Shown here piece by piece: positions 1 through 9,063 of a stretch of 37,669 bases of DNA. The DNA comes from Chrysochromulina tobinii. Its lineage: Eukaryota > Haptophyta > Prymnesiales > Chrysochromulinaceae. The notes below the pieces were generated by a model, which made no database searches, was not told the DNA's origin, and saw only the letters and a program-made list of their open reading frames with translations. The stretch is taken from contig JWZX01003406.1 in NCBI GenBank assembly GCA_001275005.1, forward strand, positions 1-37,669, read 5' to 3'. Position 1 is the first letter of the stretch. The number at the start of each line of letters is the position of its first letter. The position numbers and the translations under genes are program-made.

Positions 1-884
1 GGGGGGGGACTGGGGAGGGCTGCGCTGGCCCGTGCACGGGCACGCCTACACACGCCACCCGCCGGCGTCGCGGGCGCTAGCGGGCGCCGCACCGCACGCC
101 CGCGGCGGGGGTGCGGGGTTCGCCGGGCCTAGGTGCTGGCGCGAGCTGGCCACGCACGGCGGAACAAGTCGATGGAACAAGGCGGGACCGGGCGCACCGT
201 CCACGAGCAGCACGCGCGAACGACACCGGTGCGTCCGCGAGTGCCCGCTCGTTAACGCGCTCCCGCCGGCCGGTGCCCGTGCCCCGGCTTGCCGGGAAGC
301 GGGTGCTTGCGCGCCGGCCGGATCGACGGCCGGACGGTACCGCCGCGCTCGGGGTCGCTCCTCGGTCGCTCCGCCTGGGGGGCGTTAGCGGGCCGGGGTT
401 TCCGGCTTTTCGGTTCCGGTCGATCGGTTCGGAGCGACTCTTTCCGTCGCGGTAGCTACGGGCAACGGGGGGACCACGGACCACGCGATTTATATTTTTA
501 TCTTATGTATCTGCTCCAGTCTCCCCGACGATCGCGGATTCGTTCGGCTTCGCCTTCGGGTGCAAGCGCGCCCGCCCCCGGCCCGTCGCGCGTCGCCCCG
601 CCCATCTCCCGCCGTGTGGACGGTGGGGCGTCCCCACACCGTTGCCGTTCCCTCATCTGCGATATAATCTTGGCGTGCCTCCGCGACCTCCGCGACTCCA
701 CGAGAGGGTGCACGCGGCGATCGGTATGCTAAGGGTTCCCCCCTCGCCATGTGAGTCGTTGTCCCGCCAGGCGTACGGCTACCCACTAACCGTCCTGCAC
801 GCGGCGGCTCGCGCGGCACACCTAACCGGCAGCGCAGAGGACGCGCGCGCCTCGAGCCTTTCACGCCACATGAGGCCGTGATGT
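1..884. other. GC-rich spacer, no gene recognised
   Basis: This stretch is very GC-rich and begins with a run of G. Several overlapping open frames occur on both strands, but they are Arg/Pro/Ala-rich, have no recognisable motif and look like by-products of base composition. A short AT-rich island lies near 488-512. I see no RNA gene, no long repeat and no coding signal. Confidence 0.6.
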
Positions 885-1889
885 TCATCGTCGCGGAACG
901 CGGCCTCTGCGTGGAGCTTTATCAGACTCGTCGGCAGGCGCGGCAGGCGCGGCAGGCGCTGCAGGCGCGGCTGCAACGCTCGCTCCGCCGCCAGGCGCAC
1001 CGCCCGCACCACCCGCGACGCCCTTGACCTCGATAGAATCGCCTCGCAGCTTGAGGTACTGCGCCTTTTGGTTCGCAACGATCGACCTGAGCGTCGATGC
1101 CATCTTGTAATAATCGGTCCCCTCGCCGTTGTACTTCATCGCGTTCTCAAAGATGAGGTTAAGATCATCACAGAGCGCGTGCAGGTCAGCGACCTGGCCA
1201 GTCTCGACGCGGCGCTTGAGCGTTGCAAAGTCCATCGGGGTTTCAATGATTTCGCGGTAGTCAGGTGCCTCCTTCTCTGTGACTGGTCGCTTGAAGGGGT
1301 ACGCCCACTTGTGCCTCGCGATCGACGAGAGCATTTTGTTCAGTGTACCTGCGACCGTCGAGCGCCTTGCATTGCGCTCCTCGTCCTCGGCAATCGCGAC
1401 CCAATGCTCATCCAGTCCAAGCTCGCTCGACTCGCCCTGTCCGGCCTCGGGCGTGCCCGAAGTGCGCGTGCGGCCACTTCCGCCGTGGCGGCTGTCGCCA
1501 TCGTCGCCGCCATCTTCGCCCACAGCTGCATCGATAGCATCTTTGTCAGCAGCTCCGGCGAGAAACGCCGCGCGGCTCGGGTGGTTCGAGGGCAGCTTGC
1601 TGCATAGCTCCTCAATCCTCCTGCAGAGCGTGCTACGCGCTTCGCCGAGCGTTTGGAGGTGCCGCGCTTGCAGCTTGGCAGCAAGGGTGGGAAGCTCCAC
1701 AGGCATACCCTCAACAAGGGCACGGAAGCGCTCCTCGCATTCGGGCGGCGGCGGCGGCTCAAGCGAATCGAGCGGACCCGCTGCCGCGCGGATCGCCGCG
1801 GCGACATTGGTCCAATCGGTGCCGTAGCGCTGCGTTCCGAGCACCACGAGCAGGTCGGAGAGCGTAGAAGGCGAGGGCCGCTTCGACAT
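885..1889 (-). CDS. Bromodomain protein, BRD8-like (candidate NuA4/TIP60 subunit)
   Basis: This 334-residue protein probably binds acetyl-lysine on chromatin. Residues about 10-100 resemble the N-terminal SANT-like and helical region of BRD8, with a YGTDWTNVAAAI motif followed by a CEERFRALVEG segment. Residues about 178-278 form a bromodomain: the ZA-loop region has KRPVTEKEAPDY and ETPMDF, and the acetyl-lysine-binding Asn lies in AMKYNG (about N254). The tail is Ala/Pro/Gly-rich, encoded by a 9-base tandem repeat near 935-970, and ends in a basic segment. The frame stays open 24 codons upstream, but the Met at 1889 starts the conserved part. Animal BRD8 is much longer, so this is a minimal version. 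BRD8 belongs to the NuA4/TIP60 acetyltransferase complex; membership here is inferred from the pairing of the two domains. The gene is divergent from VPS51. Confidence 0.8.
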   Translation of the reverse strand: MSKRPSPSTLSDLLVVLGTQRYGTDWTNVAAAIRAAAGPLDSLEPPPPPECEERFRALVEGMPVELPTLAAKLQARHLQTLGEARSTLCRRIEELCSKLPSNHPSRAAFLAGAADKDAIDAAVGEDGGDDGDSRHGGSGRTRTSGTPEAGQGESSELGLDEHWVAIAEDEERNARRSTVAGTLNKMLSSIARHKWAYPFKRPVTEKEAPDYREIIETPMDFATLKRRVETGQVADLHALCDDLNLIFENAMKYNGEGTDYYKMASTLRSIVANQKAQYLKLRGDSIEVKGVAGGAGGAPGGGASVAAAPAAPAAPAAPADESDKAPRRGRVPRR

Positions 1890-2090
1890 CGCGCTTTCGC
1901 AGAGGCTGCCACAACTCGCCTTCACGCGAATCACAAGTGAATCGCGAAAGCGGCAAGTCAAACAGATGTAAAGACGACAAGGCGCGCGCGCGCGCTGCCT
2001 GTGGGGAAAGCTGAGGAGAAAGCAAGTTTAGCACGTCTGGAGAAGCAGTCAGCGTCAACTTCTCGTCCGAGAAGAAGGAGAGGGTACGCG
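1890..2090. promoter_or_regulatory. Divergent intergenic region, BRD8-like / VPS51
   Basis: About 200 bases separate the start codons of two divergent genes, so the promoters and 5' leaders of both must lie here unless leaders extend into exons. It contains an alternating GC tract near 1980-1996. No TATA box or known alga-type initiator could be assigned. This is inference from gene layout only. Confidence 0.4.
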
Positions 2091-4652
2091 ATGGCATCAG
2101 GTGGCGGCCGAGTTCGCGCCGCGTCGCTCCTCTCCTCGTACTATGGCTACCAGGAAGAGGCCAAAGAAACGGTACGTTGCACGCGCGCGAGCCGTGGAGG
2201 GAGCATCTCGGGGTAGATCTGCCTACCTTCGACCGAGACCACTGATCTACCATCTTCCGAGACCACGTGATTTCGTTCGCCGAGGGGCCATCTAGGGGCG
2301 TTATATGGTGCCACCATCGGACCTCATTTGCGCACGCGCCTCATTCGGTTCTCGTCCCATGCGCAGACTACCAACGAAGAGGACGACATGAACATCGACT
2401 CGTCAGCCTTCACTGTCGACAAGTATGTGGGCACTATGCTGCAGTACAAGAGCCTCGAGGAGCTGGTGCACCGTGGCAACGCGATGGTCTCGGAAATCAA
2501 GAGCCTGGACAGCGACATGCAGATGCTCGTGTACGAGAACTACAACAAGTTCATCAGCGCGACCGACACGATCCGCAAGATGAAGCACCGTGTGGAGGAC
2601 ATGGAGTCCCAGATGATCGAGCTCGAGAAAAACATGGGCACGATCTCCTCAGCGAGCGAGTCGGTCGACTCGTCGCTCTCGGCGCGGCGCGGCCAGCTGG
2701 AGAAACTCAACGGCGCCAAGAAGAACCTGACGAAGCTGCAGTTCCTCATGGATCTGCCCGCCCGGCTTCAGCGCTGCGTGCGCGACGAGCAGTTCGAGAC
2801 CGCCGTCGACGATTTCCGCAAGGCCCGTCGCATCCTGCGCGCGGTCGGGAACGTGAGCTCCTTCCGAGGCATCGAGGACGAGGCGACCCTCATCATCAAG
2901 CGCCTTGCGCAAGTCCTCAGCGTGCGGATCCAGCAGCCCGCGCTCCAGTTGGCGGAGCTCGGGCTGACGACGCGTCTGCTTCTCCAGCTCGGGGGTAACG
3001 AGGCCGTCCTGCTGCGCGAGTACCTCGGCCGTCGCCGCCGCGCGTTGCACGACGTGCTCACGACATTCCCGCCAGCGGGAGTCGCTGAGACCGGCTCAGG
3101 TGGCGAGGACAATGCTCCTGTGGACAATGCTTCGACAGCCGCCCCCGCCGCTGCCGAAGAGGAGGAGGGCGAGCTGTCGGCCGCAGCAGGAGACGTCGCA
3201 CGTCTCGGCGAGGCCTTCGTGCCACAGCTTCTCGAGCTGCTCGCCGAGTGGCAGGAGCGCTTCGTCGGCGAGACACCCGAACCAGTGCTGCCGGATGCGG
3301 CAGGGGCCGCCGCGCCGTCTCTCACCATCGAAGCCAAGGAGTCGATGATCCTCGACGCGCTGCAGGAGCTTACGGGAAGCTACATCGAGGTGTGCCGCCG
3401 CCGGCTGCAGGAGGATAACGTCGACCCGAGTTCGCTGCTGCAGGGCGTGCGCAAGCTGGTTGGAGCACTCGACGAGGTGCACGCGCTCGTGCCCCAGGCC
3501 AAGATAATGCAGCGAGCAACCCGCGCAGCGGAGACACTCGCCAAGCGTGCCATGGACTCGTTGCTGCAGCAGTTACAGGACAAGCTCTCTGCGCAGGTCA
3601 AGGATATGCAAGGCGCTACGAACAGCGCATCGCTGCAAGAGCAGCTACACGAGGCAGGCAAGGCGATTTCTGCGCACGTCCTCGATGCGCTTACCGCGAC
3701 CGCACCGTTGCTCGTGCCAATGTGCAAGCTGCTCAACCTGCGCGCCGATGGGATGGCAAAACACCTAGTTGGCCGCCTGTACGCGGCGCTTCTCGGCCTC
3801 GCCAAGACTGCACGCGAGTCGCGTGCAACCGCGGACAGCGTCCTCGTGCGCGCTGGACTCTGCCTGCACATGGTTGCGACAGGTGTCGCGCAAGTACCAG
3901 CAATGCTCAAGGCGCAGTTGGCGCCACATGGCCTCGGCGGCGCTGCCCTCGGCTTCGATTCCGCGTCTATGACGCGCGAGATGCAGGCGAGTGCAGACGC
4001 GCTGCTGGAGCGGTTCGTGGAGATGCAGGCTCAAAAGCTCTCGCTCGAAGTCACCCAACGAATGCAGGCACAGAACTGGCTCAAATGTCCGCCACCACGC
4101 GATGTCAACCTGCTCGTCGATCGCATCGTGCGCGAGCTCCGCGGCATGCAAGGTCTCGTTGCTCAAGTCCTGCCTGGCGAACCCATCCGCTCGATGATGA
4201 CGCAGGGGCCGTTTTCCTCGGCACGTTCGTCAGTTCAGCTCAACCTCGTCCAGAGGCGGGAGAGCAGCCAGCAGCCAGCCTCGTCCTCAGCTATCCAAAA
4301 GGACTTGCAGCGCATGTTTGCTCGGAAGATCAGCCTTTCCGCAGCGGCTGGCAAGCCGTCGGTCACAAGCATGCTTACGCACGTTGCCAAGCTGACGCTT
4401 AAGACGCTCGTTGAGGAAGTGCGCCTGGGCACATTCGGTAGAGAGGGATTTCAGCAGATCCAGCTTGACTGCGCATTTCTGCGCTGGGTGCTGCCTTCCA
4501 ATGTCGATGACGAGGGCGCGGTCCTCGCTCTGCTAGATGAGGCCATCATCTCGTGCCAGGAGCGGTGCATTGACCCCGCCGCTTTTGAGCATGCCGACAT
4601 GGAACCGTTTTGCGAGGCCAAGCGAAAGCAGCTCGCTAGCATGTTGGGCTGA
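2091..4652 (+). CDS. VPS51: VPS51, GARP/EARP tethering complex subunit (two exons)
   Basis: VPS51 is a subunit of GARP and EARP, which tether endosome-derived vesicles at the trans-Golgi network and recycling endosomes. Exon 1 (2091-2171) encodes 27 residues containing LLSSYYGY, matching the short SNARE-proximal motif at the N-terminus of VPS51 proteins. Exon 2 (2367-4652) continues in the same phase. It carries the Vps51 core at about residues 75-100, with DSDMQMLVYENYNKF, SATDTIRKMK and a following heptad region, then KLQFLMDLPARL. An Ala/Glu-rich low-complexity insert lies near residues 275-295, and the rest is helical as in CATCHR-type tethers. The spliced product is 788 residues, close to human VPS51. 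Without splicing, the first Met of exon 2 would lose the YYG motif. Identification is secure; the exon 1 start is well supported. Confidence 0.93.
2172..2366 (+). other. Phase-0 spliceosomal intron in VPS51
   Basis: The intron is 195 bases, begins GTACGT and ends GCGCAG. Splicing joins ACG (end of exon 1) to ACT (start of exon 2) without changing frame. The support is protein-level: exon 1 supplies the YYG motif expected just upstream of the conserved Vps51 core. It is the only intron in the window that I can support. Confidence 0.85.
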
Positions 4653-5708
4653 TGCATGTGTCGAAGATCCCAGTCTTCTGGCCCGTCAATTCCTCAATTC
4701 GCGCACGTTCACGATCGACGCGGCGACGCGGTAACGGTTCACAGCAGAGCCTTCTTCGCACGTTTCGTGCCGCTCATGTGCGTCGACGAGACTCTTGTTC
4801 TATTGGCCCTGGCGACTGGGCGGTTCCGTGGGTCTGCCGGTTCCAAATCCCGTGTATCGGCGCGTGCGCGAAGTCCAAAGATTTCCCTCCTGCCGATCGC
4901 GGGGGGGGGGATATGCGGCCCGAACAAGGCGAGGAGGCGGCCGCGACGCAAAGTCCAAAGAATAAACGTCAGTACTCGGCCTGTGCGGAACGCGGAAACC
5001 ATCGGCATATGGTTACTATCTCAATCACCGTGTGGACACTTCGCGCGCGTGGTGCGGCGCGCGACCGGCGACCCGGAAGCGGAACCGCAACCGGGCGGGG
5101 AAAAGCCGCTCACTACGCTATTATACTTCTGAGTTCTGTCTGGGTGTCGAATACGCGTTTACGCGGACGGCCTAGCTCGTTCGACGTCGTATCTAAGCGC
5201 TTAAAGCGCTTCACCGCCCGCGGCGGGCCCGGCCGTGCCGCCGAGAGCGAGCCCCGCGTATCGGTCTATTGCGCGTATACGTTCCGTTTTATTGGTCATT
5301 TTAAGCTTTACGAATTACCCTTACCGGCGATCGCGTTAGTAAACGGAACCGGACGGGGCCGCGGTGCCCCGCCCGCCCCGCGCCGGAGGCCGGACGTGAA
5401 CGCAAGCACCCGATGTCGCCGCACGCGCCTCCGGAAGCGGCGGAGACGGAACGAAGCACCGCCGCTAACGGCTAAGCAAAACCAAAAGGCAAGGTAAACG
5501 GTACGCTCAGTCAAGCGCAGTCAGAAAATCGAGGCGCCGCCGCCGGTCGCGGCCGCCTCGGGTGGAGCACGGGCGGAGCACAACTCGCCTCTCCGCGGCG
5601 GTTGTGACGACGAACCTCAACCTGCCAGGAACCTCGTGACTATTGACTATGTGCAAGTTGAGCAACGTCCCGGTGCACATGACCCCGATCGCACCGGTTT
5701 CAACCAGT
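4653..5708. other. Spacer of about 1 kb, no gene recognised
   Basis: This is a GC-rich spacer with a G run near 4900-4908 and the phrase AAGTCCAAAGA repeated near 4870 and 4950. Two open frames cross its left part, but they are Arg-rich and match nothing I recognise. The right end must hold the 3' untranslated region of ATG7. I see no RNA gene or transposon terminus. Confidence 0.5.
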
Positions 5709-7851
5709 TCAGTCGTCCTCCGCGTCGTCGTCGAGAATGGAAATGTCCTCGAGCGCTGCCTCTGTCTCTGCATGCATTTGCGTAAGACCCGTGAGGTCCT
5801 CGAGGTATGTGGCCCGATTGAAGGCCTCGTGAAGGAATGAGAAACCACGCTCACGGAAGGCATCGAGGACTGTTGAGGAGCATGCCGTGCACTTATCGAA
5901 AGCATGGCCGATCATCACATCGTTGCGATACATGGGAAGCGACGCACGAATCTGGTGGGGGACGCACCCGAGCGGGCTTGCTGTGACTGCGGAGGTGCTC
6001 CCGGCGCCAATGTCGGCATCAGCGTCGCCAACTTTGGGATGATGGAGCAACGTGACCATGAGCTCGACGGCAAGGGCAGAGGCGATCATCGACAGACCTG
6101 GACGACTGACCGTGCACTGCTGGTCGAGCGTGCGGCGGAGCATCGAGTTCGCCGGTGCGACGACGTCGTTGCAAAAGTAGCAGCCCAGCCGCGAAGTCCC
6201 CGCTCCACCGCTTTGTCCTTGCTTCGGCACGCCGTGGCGCATCACGAGGAGTGAATCGAAGCCAAGGGCCGCATTGATCACGAGCTTGCCATGCACCGCT
6301 GCGAGGAGCGATGGCAGCCAGCGCGACTCTCGTGTGTCCGTCAGAAGGAATACCACATCGTGATCCTCGACCAGCTTCGAAAGCGCCTGGCAGTCGGCTT
6401 TGACGCTCTGGGCGACTTCGGGGCCGACTGAATGGCCGGGCATAGGGATGGCAATGCGGTGAGCCGTCGCCTCCACTGATGGAAAGATGCGCCTCAACGC
6501 ATCAGCGGCAGCTTGTGCTTTCGGCGTGGCACCACTCACGCAGTCGTCAAAAGTGAAGAGTGTCTGGCGCACGGGGTTAGAGTAGGAGACGACGCCTGAA
6601 TCAACGAAAGTTATCGTGCGCACACCCCAGCCGAGAAGGCAACGCGCGACAGCGCAGCCTAGAGTCCCAGCGCCCATGAGCAGGCAGCGTGTCCCTGCCA
6701 CCTTCTCCGTCTGCAAGCTTGGCATCAGCCGCCACCGCATCAGCCGCAGATTGAGATCGACAGAGGCCTCAGCCAGGGTCTCTGGCTTCATCTGCGCAGA
6801 CAGATCCATGAGCCTTGCGCCGAGCTTGCCGACGCTATTGCGCTCCCAGCCAACTGACTTTGGCGGAGGAGGTGCACCGCTTTGCGACGGCGCCTCATGG
6901 CGTGCCGGCAGGGTGACGCGCAGGACGATAGAGCGCGCATTTTGGCTTCCACCCAGTTCCTGTGACAGCTCCAGTGACGCTGCCGCAGATGCGTTCGTGA
7001 GAGACATCGAGGCGCCGGGGGGGCGGCTCGCGAAAGCAGAGAACGCGGACGGACACCGCCTCGTCCGGCAAACCAAACTTTGGCATCATCGCGCCCACAG
7101 ATGCGAGGAGATTGCGCAGTGGCCAACCGGGGTTGGTGAGCAACGGGCACGGGTCGCAGAAAGCGAGAAGCGCCTCTCCGCCCTCGCTCGCCTCGGCCGT
7201 ACGCCACTCCGCAAAGCGCAACAGCGCATCAACCTCGACCACCCCGCCCTGAGTCAGCCGCACGGCGAAGAATGGGGGTGCACGGGGCGAAAGAGCGGCG
7301 AAGCCCTGCCGGAGCGCTGAAAGCTGCGCCCCATCGAGCACGGAGGTGATTGCTATAGGTTCGGACGCTTCAGGCGGAGGCGAGATGGCAAACGCTGGGA
7401 AGGCGAACCAGTAATAATACCGATGCGTCTTGAGGTCCGCGAACGTGAGCACCAGGAACCGAAGGAGACGCTCTGGCTCAGCCAGCGCAGCACCACTCGA
7501 GATGTCATCCCAGATGCGCTGAGCTGCAGTCTCGAGCAGCGCCGTCTTGTCGAATTCCTTAAAGTCCTCGAGCGTGTTCGCGTTATGGAGCGTCCCAGGG
7601 ATCGCACACAGCGAGGGCGGCACGCCGGACGCATCAGAGCCAAAAGCATCCGCGCCCACACAGAGAGGCGATGTGGTCTCTGCCCGCTCCGCACGTGCAA
7701 AGCTTCCGATAATGTCGATGGCTGCGTCAGAAAGGCCGTACGTGTGGAGTTTGCGCCGGCCGAGCTCGGCAAAGAAGGTTGACTCCGGGGCGGACTGAAA
7801 AGGCGAGAATTGAAGAATGGTCTGCGGATGCGCCGCCATTTCCGTTTTCAT
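5709..7851 (-). CDS. ATG7: ATG7, E1-like activating enzyme of autophagy (frame change at 7017-7023)
   Basis: ATG7 activates the ubiquitin-like proteins ATG8 and ATG12 and passes them to ATG3 and ATG10. The N-terminal frame (7851 to about 7024) has ILQFSPFQS, TLHNANTLEDFK, LTFADLKTHRYYYWF and DPCPLLTNPGWPLRN, all typical of the ATG7 N-terminal domain. The C-terminal frame (about 7017 to 5709) has GWERN, SVDLNLRLMRWRLMP, the ATP-binding GAGTLGCAVAR, SYSNPVRQ, DTRESRWLP, the Zn-ligand pairs CYFC and CTAC, and the catalytic Cys in LDQQCTVSRPG (codon 6116-6114). It ends in an acidic tail. Joining the frames gives about 712 residues, close to human ATG7. The switch needs one base skipped within a seven-G run. 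No GT-AG intron fits, so a sequencing indel or a real mutation is likely. Confidence 0.93.
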
Positions 7852-8019
7852 TCACAACACACCAACACGCGCAATATCCGTTTTCAAAGCCAATTTTTTT
7901 CACCTTAAAAGCAAACCGCCTTCATCAGTCCACAGAATCAAGGGCATCACGTCCATGACTATGAGTACGAATACATACGAAACCACCTTCTCAAACGGAA
8001 CGATACCAACACACGCTAC
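7852..8019. other. Short AT-richer spacer upstream of ATG7
   Basis: These 168 bases lie between the ATG7 start codon and the 3' end of the decayed LRR gene, both on the minus strand. The stretch is noticeably less GC-rich than its surroundings, with a T run near 7893-7900. It probably contains the ATG7 promoter and leader. No specific site was identified. Confidence 0.35.
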
Positions 8020-8120
8020 TCACAGATGAAGCTCAAACCCAGCTTTTTCTTGCACTGCATCACGAATCGAGGCCTCCCCTTCCCCTCCAATATTGTTGAT
8101 GGACAAATTCAGGGTCATCA

Positions 8121-8301
8121 GCCCGCCTGTGACGGCCACCATAGCCGCCACAGCGTTTGCTCCAACTGGCCCGATGTCATTGTTCCCGAAGTTGAGCGAC
8201 GCGAGCTTGGTCTCCTTGTTGCTCTGGATGGCCTCGCAGACCGCGCTTACGCCCTCATCCTTGAGGTCGTTGAAGGACAAATCCAGGGCCGTCAGCCCGC
8301 C
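8121..8301 (-). repeat. LRR coding repeat, copy C
   Basis: This is the third LRR-coding copy in transcription order. It is nearly identical in DNA to 8541-8720 and 8901-9063. It encodes GLTALDLSFNDLKDEGV, SAVCEAIQSNKETKLASLN and GPVGANAVAAMVAVTGG and is full-length, about 180 bases. Confidence 0.85.
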
Positions 8302-8302
8302 A

Positions 8303-8470
8303 TTAACGCGCAGGGCGTCAGCGATTGCAGTGATGCCCTCTGCGGTGTAGGTGCCTTGTTGGTTTCCGGAGAGGTCGATCCAGATGCCACACAGCTCGTT
8401 TCCGGAGACGTTGATGCTTGTCAGCTCGCCTTTAACGCACAGGGCGTCAGCGATTGCAGTGATGCCCTCT
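8303..8470 (-). repeat. Pair of roughly 39-base LRR coding repeats
   Basis: Two copies of a segment encoding EGITAIADAL occur at about 8303-8341 and 8432-8470, 129 bases apart. They differ at very few positions. Comparing the flanks shows that the upstream copy has lost one base just before GTAGAGGGC, which breaks the frame near 8472. Confidence 0.8.
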
Positions 8471-8540
8471 ACGTGTAAGTTCCTCTTCCATAACGATCGA
8501 GGCCGCACAGCTGGTTGTCGCTGAGGTTGAGGCTCGTCAG

Positions 8541-8720
8541 CCCGCCTGTGACGGCCACCATGGCCGCCACGGACTTTGCTCCCACTGGACCCATACAGAT
8601 CTCGCTCATGTTGAGCGACGCGAGCTTGGTCTCCTTGTTGCTCTGGATGGCCTCACAGACTGCGCTTACGCTCTCATCCTTTAGGTGGTTCCTCGACAAA
8701 TTCAGGGCCGTCAGCCCGCC
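8541..8720 (-). repeat. LRR coding repeat, copy B
   Basis: This is the middle full-length copy of the 180-base LRR unit, encoding GLTALNLSRNHLKDESV and SAVCEAIQSNKETKLASLN. It serves as the reference that exposes the indels in the 8901-9063 copy. Confidence 0.85.
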
Positions 8721-8900
8721 ATTGACGCCAAGCATCTTGGCCACATGCTTGGCACCTGCTGTCCCACCAATGCTGCTCTGTCCGTATCTATCGCCGCTTA
8801 TGTCAAGCTCCTTGAGCGTCGTGTTCTGTTCTAGTGCCTCGCAGATGGCTTTTGTGCCCTCCTCCTTCAAAATGTTTTGGGCGAGCGACAGCTTCGTCAG

Positions 8901-9063
8901 CGCGCCTGTGACGGCTACCATAGCCGCCACAGCGTTTGCTCCTACTGGACCGATGCCGTTGTATCTGAAGTTGAGCGACGCGAGCGATGGCCTTGCAGAC
9001 TGCGCTTACGCACGCCCTCATCCTTGAGGCGGTTATCGGACAAATTCAGGGCCGTTAGCCCGC
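8901..9063 (-). repeat. LRR coding repeat, copy A, with internal indels
   Basis: This copy is about 163 bases instead of 180. It lacks 20 bases (the segment encoding roughly QSNKETK) at 8984 and has four extra bases near 9010. Neither change is a multiple of three and the net shift is not compensated. Confidence 0.8.

Noticed and set aside
1-880. Several overlapping frames of 60-150 codons
   Set aside because: They overlap on both strands, are Arg/Pro/Ala-rich and have no motif. GC-rich DNA has few stop codons, so long random frames are expected.
4652-5497. Plus-strand frame of 281 codons after VPS51
   Set aside because: The composition is random-looking, it overlaps a second frame, and it shows no domain. 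The first part is just the VPS51 3' region.
6895-7076. A GT-AG intron as explanation for the ATG7 frame switch
   Set aside because: The conserved protein is continuous on both sides of the G7 run and no GT...AG pair of reasonable length joins the two frames in the overlap.
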